From: Candidatus Woesearchaeota archaeon CG07_land_8_20_14_0_80_44_23
Lineage (GTDB): Archaea > Nanobdellota > Nanobdellia > Woesearchaeales > 0-14-0-80-44-23
DNA: 6,357 bases
Reading direction: 5' to 3'
Assembly: GCA_002779235.1 (NCBI GenBank)
Contig: PEXD01000033.1
Coordinates: forward strand, 1-6,357
Of the stretch, positions 1 through 6,014 are shown in pieces. The notes below the pieces were generated by a model. The model did no database searches. It was not told the DNA's origin and saw only the letters and a program-made list of their open reading frames with translations. Every line of letters starts with the position of its first letter. Position 1 is the stretch's first letter. The translations under genes were made by a program, and so were the position numbers.

Positions 1-7
1 AAGCAAT

Positions 8-40
8 AAAGATTATAAATGAAAATAAAATATAAGCATC
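8..40 (+). promoter_or_regulatory. Candidate archaeal promoter (TATA box) giving a leaderless transcript
   Basis: TTATAAAT at 13-20 resembles the archaeal TATA box and is preceded by a purine-rich stretch (AAAGA, 8-12) where a BRE element would lie. Archaeal transcription normally starts about 25 bases downstream of the box centre, which here falls at or within a few bases of the ATG at 41. No Shine-Dalgarno-like sequence is present in 21-40, which agrees with a leaderless mRNA. The stretch is AT-rich throughout, and AAAATATAAG (27-36) is a possible alternative box, so the exact element is uncertain. No end of an upstream gene can be recognised in positions 1-40. Confidence 0.5.
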
Positions 41-391
41 ATGGAAGACACATACCTCAAACTGGGAATTGTAATTGTGGCGGTGGCAGTTATGACTCTT
101 CTGATTGCCTTTGCATTCAACGCCCTCAACTCGCAGACAGAACCTGAGAAGGAGATGCAATCTTTCAGCGGGAGTGCAAGGCAGCTTGACTACAAAATCT
201 CGCACCTCTGCCAATTATGCGCTGGAGAGGCAGACAGGGAATGCTTTCTGTTAAATGCCGAAATCACAGAGGGCAACATTTCAAACTCAGGCAATGCAGA
301 GTTTGCCAACTTTGGCATTCTCCTGCTAGGAAAATACTCTCTCAAGATAGAAAGCTCTTCCTCAAAGTGTGTAATAAGAAGGATGGAATAA
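41..391 (+). CDS. Small membrane-anchored exported protein, first gene of the operon
   Basis: This is a 116-residue protein of no recognised family. Residues 8-28 form one hydrophobic helix with a short N-terminal tail. The remaining ~85 residues are probably exported and contain C57, C60, C68 and C110 (four cysteines) and one N-glycosylation sequon at N79. Unlike the next genes it lacks a clear K/R-x-G followed by D/E prepilin cleavage site, so it may stay as a signal anchor. The start is firm: an in-frame TAA lies at 26-28 and no other ATG intervenes. Its stop (TAA, 389-391) directly abuts the ATG of the next gene, so translation is probably coupled. The compact helix-plus-small-domain plan suggests a minor-pilin-like or accessory subunit of the surface complex encoded downstream; this is inferred from context only. 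The CxxC alone is not enough to call a metal site or redox centre. Confidence 0.8.
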   Translation: MEDTYLKLGIVIVAVAVMTLLIAFAFNALNSQTEPEKEMQSFSGSARQLDYKISHLCQLCAGEADRECFLLNAEITEGNISNSGNAEFANFGILLLGKYSLKIESSSSKCVIRRME

Positions 392-1291
392 ATGGCTGGA
401 AAAAAAGGAGACCTTACAATAGACGCAATAATGGCAATATTCCTCGCAATAGTCACTATATTCCTGCTGCTATCATTTTTCTCTCTCAAGATGCCCATAT
501 TTGCAAAGGAGGCCTACTGCAAAACCTTCTTTTATGTCGCATCAGCATCATTCATGCCCCCTGGAATAAGGCAGGAGCAGTCCTACTGCAGGGAATTCTC
601 AATGCTTGAAGTCCAGGATGTAATTCCTACTAAGGTATTTGTCAAGAATCTTTCAGATGGCTCAACCTCAGAGCTCTTGCAATTTTCTGGACGAGAGCAG
701 CAACAAGTTGAAGTCATACTGCCTGAAAATAAAACAGTAACAGATTTCTCGTTCTCGGTTAAGGGAAACCTGTCCAACTTCTCGGCGCAAATCTGCAACG
801 ACCCGCTTTCAGAATGGCAGATTTCCCCGATGGCGCCTTCAAGGCAGTATTCTTCTGGGAGAGATGTGTTGAAAAGTGCTCAGGCATGCTTTTCAAAATG
901 CAGGGCATTTCCCTGCCCAATACAAATAAACATAACAGGAGAAAATGGAGACCTCCTGATTTTAGATATTTCGTTAGGTTACAGGAAATGTCTCATAAAA
1001 GAGGAAGTCGTTTCAAATATTCTCGCCTGCTGGGAGAAAGCAAATTACGGAAAATATTCAAAGGATATCAAGTGCAAGGCGCTTATTGTCAGAAACTGCG
1101 AGAGCAGCGGAATTTCAGAGCAGAGTATCACTGATTATCTAAAACAGCAGGGGTTGTGCAGGATAATTGGCAACTCCGACTTCGGCTGCGGAGAAAGCGA
1201 TGATATAAATTGGAGCGTAATAAATTTAAAATCAGAGGATTCTGTGCTGATTGAATTTGTCAACTCAACAAAACAGATAAGGGTTAGCTGA
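392..1291 (+). CDS. Modular pilin-like protein, minimal form (no inserted effector domain)
   Basis: This 299-residue protein begins with MAGKKG followed by DLTID, matching archaeal class III (prepilin-type) leaders, which are cut after the Gly. Residues 10-31 form the hydrophobic helix. In order it then has a cysteine pair (C43, C66), a beta module at about 87-125 with an LSDGS start, a second module at about 136-199 (C166, C170, C175, ending L-D-I-S-L-G-Y), and a C-terminal domain at 200-299 with IK-x-E, CW (213-214), DIKC (225-228), C256, GCGES (265-269) and LIEF (286-289). The last domain is shared with the next two genes. There are 12 cysteines and seven N-x-S/T sequons, as expected for an exported, disulfide-bonded glycoprotein. 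The ATG directly follows the previous stop, and the short leader supports this start. The stop overlaps the next ATG by one base. Role as a structural or minor pilin of a surface assembly is inferred. Confidence 0.85.
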   Translation: MAGKKGDLTIDAIMAIFLAIVTIFLLLSFFSLKMPIFAKEAYCKTFFYVASASFMPPGIRQEQSYCREFSMLEVQDVIPTKVFVKNLSDGSTSELLQFSGREQQQVEVILPENKTVTDFSFSVKGNLSNFSAQICNDPLSEWQISPMAPSRQYSSGRDVLKSAQACFSKCRAFPCPIQINITGENGDLLILDISLGYRKCLIKEEVVSNILACWEKANYGKYSKDIKCKALIVRNCESSGISEQSITDYLKQQGLCRIIGNSDFGCGESDDINWSVINLKSEDSVLIEFVNSTKQIRVS

Positions 1292-3519
1292 TGGCAATCA
1301 ACAAAAAAAACAGGCAGGGCAAAACAGGCGAGATGGCGATAAATGCCGCATTCGTAGTTGTTGTGGCAATTATCGCGGTAATCCTGTTCCTGCTGGTAAT
1401 CTTCGCCAAGTTCCCGGCACTTTCAAAATCAATATACTGCAAGACACTCTCTCCATTGAAGACAATGTTCTCACCTTCTTCAGGAAGCGCAGAGGAGAGC
1501 TACTGCAGGCAGAATGAAATCCTCCAGAACTCAACGATCAGGATGGAAAAAGTTGTCCAGAGAACTTTTGCAGACGGGAATGCTGCTGAGCTGATAAAAG
1601 TCCAGGCGGGGCAGAATTACGAGATTGGAATACCTGCTCCAAAAGCCAACATAACTCTCTCATCATTCCGAGCAATAGGATATTCAGAAGGGTTTTCCGG
1701 GAATTTTGCAGACGGGAGCTCATCTGAAACCTTTGACTTTTCAGAAGGCAGACAAAAGGAAATTGCCCTGAAGATTCCGAAAGAGGCATATGTTGTCAAT
1801 GCAACAATGGAACTATTCTCAAGCCAGGAAGAGGAACTGGCAGAGGTGCTGCTGTTCACAGGATACTCTCACAGCTGTGGTTTTCAATACGGAAACGGAA
1901 TGTTTGACGATGCAAGAAAATACCTTTACTATCATATGATAAATTATGATGAGAGCAAATGCTGGAAGGGGGATCCTGACTGGAAAAACAAGCTTGCAAA
2001 CCATTCCATCCTCATAGTTGGAAGCGGGCTGAACCTAACTGCAAATAACGATGAGGACAGGGAATACATAAGGCAGTGGATAGCGCAGGGCAATTCGCTT
2101 ATAGCCACTGGCTGGGCACTCAACCTCCTAATAAGCCTATTCGGGGAAGCCCCCTTTGATTCAACAGACTCAACTGCATATTTCACAAGGATAACTCCCT
2201 ACCAGAAATGCCCTGGGCTCATAAGCCCATCTACAACTGATGCCGGCTCTGATTCGGGAGCGTCAGGCAGAATTCCAAATCAGCCCAATTCCAATCAGAA
2301 TTCCGGGCTTGAATGCAATGCAACAATACCGAAAAACTGCAATGACCCTTCAATAGTGCCCTGCAGGGAGACAGTGGGATACGCAGGGCTTTGCGGGGAC
2401 AGCCAGAGAATAATATTCACATCCACTGCAGAGGCAGAGTATGATGCCAGGGCAAACAAGGTTTATTCGGTGATATACAGCAACACCCCCTGCATTGAGG
2501 CGAACTCATCCAACCAGGATGTGAAAATAATCGCAGATTTGGTTTATAACATCTCAGCGCCATCCCCCCTGAATAAGGACCTTACGCGGAAATGCGCAGA
2601 CAAGAATTATGGAAGGCCGGGGCAGTCAATTATTGAATTCAATTATGGAAACGGGAGCGTGCTTTACCTGGCGCCCAACATCCAGGACCAGCTCGGCTCT
2701 GATTTCGGGGAAACCAACTTCCTGGCCAGCGCAATAATTGCGAGGATGAAAAAGTCATCTATCGTTCAGATAAGCTCATGCAATTCCAGGCAGCCGGACT
2801 GGCAGAGCAGCGGCTCGTTCAGGCGGGGAAGGACAGCAGTGCTCTCAGCAGAAAAAATCAACTCATTCCTGAGCGCGTGCACTCCTGACTCTGAAGGCAA
2901 CTGCGCAATTCCAGTAAGAATAAATGCCAGGATAATCAACGCAGAGCCGCTTCTCACGTTTCACACATTAAGCATATCTTACATGATGCCTCTTTACAGG
3001 GTGAACATAACATCCGGAGGCGAGCAGCTGGCATATTTTGACAAGATTTCACCTTATGATGCCCCCTGGGAGATTAATGCGTCAAGGGCAGTTTCAGCTG
3101 CTTCAAAATGCCCGCAGCAGGAATGCACCGCCTTTTTTAATGTAAGCGCAGGAAGCAACGGATTCATAGCGCTTTCAGGGCTGGAAACTGAATACAGGCA
3201 GTGCGCAATAAAAAATGAGATTATGGCAGAGGCAGTTGCATGCTGGGAGCGCTCCGGCTTAGGAAAATCCAGCTCGGACATAAAATGCTACGAGCTCTCC
3301 ATACCTGAAAGCTGCACCTCAGTTGAGAATTTGAACGAATCCTCGCTGACTGATGCCATGCTCAATGAGAGCGACCTCTGCGAGGTGCTGGGCAACAATG
3401 ACGCTAATCCTGAGTGCGGCAGATACAACCAGATTGACTGGAATATTGTAAAAGCAGTCCCTGGAAGGAACATCCTGATAGAATACTCTTCAAAAAAAGG
3501 GAGGATAATCATCAGCTAA
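1291..3519 (+). CDS. Large modular pilin-like protein with a Rossmann/GATase-like insert
   Basis: This 742-residue protein is a paralogue of its two neighbours. The leader ends KTG before EMAIN (prepilin-type), and residues 17-38 form the membrane helix. It has a cysteine pair (C50, C72) and two tandem beta modules (93-130 and 139-176), each starting FADG. An inserted domain spans about 184-487. Its strands and helices (VLLFTG, SILIVGSG at 239-246, an acidic helix, GNSLIATG at 267-274, then GNGSVLYLAPN at 453-463) resemble the class I glutamine amidotransferase-like fold seen in DUF4350/ThuA-type domains. The nucleophile-elbow position reads TGWAL, so no catalytic Cys is visible and it is probably a binding domain. 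A Ser/Asn/Pro- and Cys-rich insert (about 302-370) interrupts it. Two C...C...Y modules follow (about 503-564 and 598-637), then the shared C-terminal domain (638-742: CW at 651-652, DIKC at 663-666, LIEY at 729-732). It has 22 cysteines and 14 sequons. The start overlaps the previous stop by one base. Confidence 0.85.
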   Translation: MAINKKNRQGKTGEMAINAAFVVVVAIIAVILFLLVIFAKFPALSKSIYCKTLSPLKTMFSPSSGSAEESYCRQNEILQNSTIRMEKVVQRTFADGNAAELIKVQAGQNYEIGIPAPKANITLSSFRAIGYSEGFSGNFADGSSSETFDFSEGRQKEIALKIPKEAYVVNATMELFSSQEEELAEVLLFTGYSHSCGFQYGNGMFDDARKYLYYHMINYDESKCWKGDPDWKNKLANHSILIVGSGLNLTANNDEDREYIRQWIAQGNSLIATGWALNLLISLFGEAPFDSTDSTAYFTRITPYQKCPGLISPSTTDAGSDSGASGRIPNQPNSNQNSGLECNATIPKNCNDPSIVPCRETVGYAGLCGDSQRIIFTSTAEAEYDARANKVYSVIYSNTPCIEANSSNQDVKIIADLVYNISAPSPLNKDLTRKCADKNYGRPGQSIIEFNYGNGSVLYLAPNIQDQLGSDFGETNFLASAIIARMKKSSIVQISSCNSRQPDWQSSGSFRRGRTAVLSAEKINSFLSACTPDSEGNCAIPVRINARIINAEPLLTFHTLSISYMMPLYRVNITSGGEQLAYFDKISPYDAPWEINASRAVSAASKCPQQECTAFFNVSAGSNGFIALSGLETEYRQCAIKNEIMAEAVACWERSGLGKSSSDIKCYELSIPESCTSVENLNESSLTDAMLNESDLCEVLGNNDANPECGRYNQIDWNIVKAVPGRNILIEYSSKKGRIIIS
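1566..1717 (+). repeat. Direct repeat (14 bases, two copies) marking duplicated FADG modules
   Basis: TTTTGCAGACGGGA occurs at 1566-1579 and again at 1704-1717, in the same reading frame (residues F93-A-D-G and F139-A-D-G). The two copies head two successive protein modules of about 38 residues. Identity at the DNA level is limited to this short stretch while the protein pattern runs much further. This fits an old module duplication held by selection on the FADG turn better than a recent DNA repeat. Confidence 0.6.
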
Positions 3520-3520
3520 A

Positions 3521-5581
3521 ATGAACAAAAGCAGAAAGGGGGACATTTCAATAGGGCTGATTTTTTCAATAATTGTAACAGTAATAGGCATAATGCTCCT
3601 GTTGATACTTGCGGCAAAAACCTCTGACGGCAAGAAGTTCTACTGCGAGCTCTCAAGCAAGTATGCTCCAAATTTTTACGCCACGCGAATGGACAGCTTC
3701 TGCTACGGAGTTTCCCAGAATGAGCTTAGCCCAATAAAAGGAGAGGATGTTGTCTCAGGCAGATTTTCAGACGGCAGCGAGATAAAAACATTCGGATTCA
3801 CCCAGCAGAAGCTCAGCAGGGAGTTCAGCGTAACAATTGACAGGGACGCAATCCTGAAAAACGCATCCCTCCTGATAAGCGCGCCAAATAACCGGCTTAT
3901 AAACGCATTCTCCTCAGGAGAAAACAACATAACCTTGCCCCCATACCCGCTTCACGGCGGCTCCCAATACGCATACCTGAAAATTCCAAAATACGCGATT
4001 ATCAAAAATGCCTCAGTTAAGGTTTACGGAAGCAATTACCCCACAAAAACTGACATTGCATTCGCAATTGACACTTCAGCAAGCATGACCAATGAGTGGA
4101 ACTCGGTTTGCAGCATAGTGAGCAATGTTTCAACCTACCTTAGGATTTTAAATGTCCAGAAATACAGAATAAGAGTATACAGGATTGGAGCAACAGGGAC
4201 TATTCATGAAACCTGCGACTCCCCCGCAAAAAATCTGGTAATCTCAGCAGCAAATCTTTCCACAACAGGGCTTCCTCTGTATCAGAACCATTTTATCCAG
4301 CAGCAAGATAATCTGTGCTGTTGGAATCTTGAAGAACTATCAAAGGCAGATGATTACAATGAAGCATGGGGAGTCGCGTCTTATTACCTCTCAGGAGCAG
4401 TTGGCGAGGACGCTTGGCTGGACGAGTCAAAAAAAATTGAGATTCTAATAAGCGATTCTGACCCAACAGGAGCTGTCCCCACACAACAATGCTTAAGGCC
4501 TAGTCCTCCATGCACTCAAAGTTCTACTCGCGTTGAGCAAACAGAGCCAGTGTTCAGCGGTTCTGAAGAAGAAGTGATAAATCAGGCGGCAAGCAGGGCT
4601 GTTGAAAACAATGTTTTTGTTAATGTGGTTTACGGAGACGACAGTCCTCCCCCGGAAGGATTCGGGATTGGCTGCCCCTCCTTAGGAGGATGCTGCTCAG
4701 GCAGCCTCTCTTCCTGTTATCAGATAATAATTTGGATGAACACTCTGGCTACGCAGACAGGAGGGAAGGTTTTTGGCTTCAAGGATTCTGCAGGGCTGAT
4801 GGCAGCAGTCAAGGACATGGTGATTTCCAACTATCCAAACCAGATAAAACTTTCAGTTAGCGGAGCTGAATTCGCATCCCACCCAGAAGAGCTCAACTCT
4901 GCAAATTCGCCCTGGAAGGCATCAGGGCACTTTGCAGATGCGCTTCAGGACGCGCTTTCAGAATGCGCTCCTGACGATGAGGGCAACTGCATAATAGCCC
5001 TAGAAGTTTCTTCAGGAAGGGACGGAACAATAATCCTGAATCACCTAAGGATAACCTACGACATAAGGGCGCAGGGCGCATCCCTGTCCTTGAAGGGAAA
5101 GCAGATTCTCCCACAGACAACCCTGAATGCTGAATCAAGGCAGGTGGATTTCACAGATGCTGCAAGGGAGCTTGAAAAGCAATGCTCAACTGACTACTGC
5201 ACCTACCAGTTCAGGATAAGCGCTTCAAGCCCCACGCAGCTGGTGGCAGAAGGGCTATCGCTGAATTACAAAAAATATCCTATTAAGGAGGATATTGCCA
5301 ATGCAATCGCAGAATGCTGGGCAAAGGCAAGGTTCGGGCAGGCAAAGAGCGATTTCTTCTGCCAGGAGCTTTCAATCCCTGAAGAATACCAGTTTATCAG
5401 GGCAATTACAGAAGCAGACATTGCTAATGTTCTGAAAGCAAGGCAGTGGTGCCACATCATAGCAGATTCTGACTATGGCTGCGGGGATTCTGACAGCATA
5501 AAATTCGCAAAAGATATAAATACGAGGACAAATGTATTAATAGAATATAAAGCCAAAGAAAAAGCAGTTTTAGTAACATAA
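3521..5581 (+). CDS. Modular pilin-like protein carrying a VWA domain, candidate adhesin
   Basis: This 686-residue protein starts MNKSRKG before DISIG, a prepilin-type leader, with a hydrophobic helix at 9-31. A cysteine pair (C42, C61) and two beta modules follow (81-122 with FSDGS; about 127-170 with LKIPKYA and NAS). A von Willebrand factor A domain spans about 177-432. The MIDAS motif is D184-T-S186-A-S188 after a hydrophobic strand. ILISDSDP (308-315) supplies the later acidic loop, NVFVNVVYGDD (364-374) a core strand, and TGGKVFGF (413-420) the typical late segment. Two Cys-bearing insertions (about 320-345 and 380-400) interrupt it. Then come two C...C...Y modules (about 445-513 with CAPDDEGNC; 541-585) and the shared C-terminal domain (586-686: CW at 599-600, GCGDS at 653-657, LIEY at 673-676). 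It has 20 cysteines; its five exported sequons all lie in residues 114-245. VWA domains bind proteins through a divalent metal, so adhesion is the likely role. The only SD-like run, GGGAGG (3499-3504), sits 16 bases upstream, rather far, so coupling to the previous gene (one-base gap) is likely. Confidence 0.9.
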   Translation: MNKSRKGDISIGLIFSIIVTVIGIMLLLILAAKTSDGKKFYCELSSKYAPNFYATRMDSFCYGVSQNELSPIKGEDVVSGRFSDGSEIKTFGFTQQKLSREFSVTIDRDAILKNASLLISAPNNRLINAFSSGENNITLPPYPLHGGSQYAYLKIPKYAIIKNASVKVYGSNYPTKTDIAFAIDTSASMTNEWNSVCSIVSNVSTYLRILNVQKYRIRVYRIGATGTIHETCDSPAKNLVISAANLSTTGLPLYQNHFIQQQDNLCCWNLEELSKADDYNEAWGVASYYLSGAVGEDAWLDESKKIEILISDSDPTGAVPTQQCLRPSPPCTQSSTRVEQTEPVFSGSEEEVINQAASRAVENNVFVNVVYGDDSPPPEGFGIGCPSLGGCCSGSLSSCYQIIIWMNTLATQTGGKVFGFKDSAGLMAAVKDMVISNYPNQIKLSVSGAEFASHPEELNSANSPWKASGHFADALQDALSECAPDDEGNCIIALEVSSGRDGTIILNHLRITYDIRAQGASLSLKGKQILPQTTLNAESRQVDFTDAARELEKQCSTDYCTYQFRISASSPTQLVAEGLSLNYKKYPIKEDIANAIAECWAKARFGQAKSDFFCQELSIPEEYQFIRAITEADIANVLKARQWCHIIADSDYGCGDSDSIKFAKDINTRTNVLIEYKAKEKAVLVT

Positions 5582-5599
5582 AGCTGCGAAGGCGAGATA

Positions 5600-6013
5600 A
5601 TGGCATATTTAGTCACAAACGAAAGAGGAAGAAAGGAATTTGAAAGCATGCTTGAGGCAGAGGACTTTCTGAAGCAGTCCCCAAACTCAAGAGTTTATGA
5701 GATAGACAATTTTGGCAATCCGCTGAAGCTGTCTGAAGATGACATAGCAATAAGGATAAGGAATGAAAAAAGGGCAAAGGGGCTCCTTAAGGAGCAGCCG
5801 CTTGAAAAAAGGCCCCTTCCTGAAATTCCGATTCAGGCGCCAATTTCCTCTGAAGCGCCAAAAAAGGAGGAAAAGCCGGAAGAAAAGAAGGAGATGAGCC
5901 CCCTTATAAAATACGGGCTTATAGCAATAGCGGTTGCGATAGTGATAATTGTGATTATTTTTATGATAGTTCCCCTCTTTCAGCAGCTCCTAAAAGTTTA
6001 TAACTCGGTGTAA
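5600..6013 (+). CDS. Cytosolic-domain protein with C-terminal transmembrane helix
   Basis: This is a 137-residue protein of unrecognised family. Residues 1-45 look like a small alpha/beta domain (YLVT strand, helix from about 11-25, then RVYEID strand and a turn). A charged, proline-rich linker (about 64-99, rich in Lys, Glu and Pro) leads to a long hydrophobic helix at about 102-127 and a ten-residue tail. It has no cysteine and no N-glycosylation sequon, unlike every other gene here, which agrees with most of the protein lying in the cytoplasm. Lys104 just before the helix supports N-in orientation. It sits between pilin-like genes in the same operon, 18 bases after the previous stop, the largest gap in the window. 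GGCGAG (5591-5596) is an imperfect SD-like match three bases before the ATG. A scaffold or adaptor joining the exported proteins to a cytoplasmic partner is a reasonable inference, not shown. Confidence 0.8.
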   Translation: MAYLVTNERGRKEFESMLEAEDFLKQSPNSRVYEIDNFGNPLKLSEDDIAIRIRNEKRAKGLLKEQPLEKRPLPEIPIQAPISSEAPKKEEKPEEKKEMSPLIKYGLIAIAVAIVIIVIIFMIVPLFQQLLKVYNSV

Positions 6014-6014
6014 A

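Noticed and set aside
209..220. CxxC (C57, C60) in gene 1 as a zinc ribbon or thioredoxin-like site
   Set aside because: There is no second CxxC and no thioredoxin-type surrounding sequence. The residues follow a membrane helix on the probable outer side, so a plain disulfide is more likely.
389..394. Possible frameshift splitting one gene into genes 1 and 2
   Set aside because: Gene 2 starts with its own prepilin-type leader and membrane helix, and the abutting stop/start repeats the style of the other junctions, so these are two genes.
217..609. Open frame on the + strand overlapping genes 1 and 2 in another frame
   Set aside because: Its product has no coherent hydrophobic or domain pattern, while the frames it overlaps encode clear membrane helices and tightly packed gene junctions. 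It is a shadow frame, as is 814-1134.
1538..2186. Several minus-strand open frames opposite gene 3 (and similar ones opposite genes 2 and 4)
   Set aside because: They lie wholly inside a well-supported coding gene, have low-complexity Ser/Leu-rich products, and show no start signals or neighbours of their own.
4677..4692. Inverted repeat CCTCC-TTA-GGAGG followed at once by ATG, like an internal ribosome site
   Set aside because: The ATG at 4690 is out of frame with gene 4 and opens no meaningful gene, and the SD would have no spacer. It falls in the Cys-rich insertion of the VWA domain and is best read as coding sequence.
5782..5795. Perfect 14-base palindrome GCTCCTTAAGGAGC
   Set aside because: It lies inside gene 5, encodes ordinary residues (Leu-Leu-Lys-Glu), has no loop or T-run and is a single copy, so neither a terminator nor a binding site can be supported.
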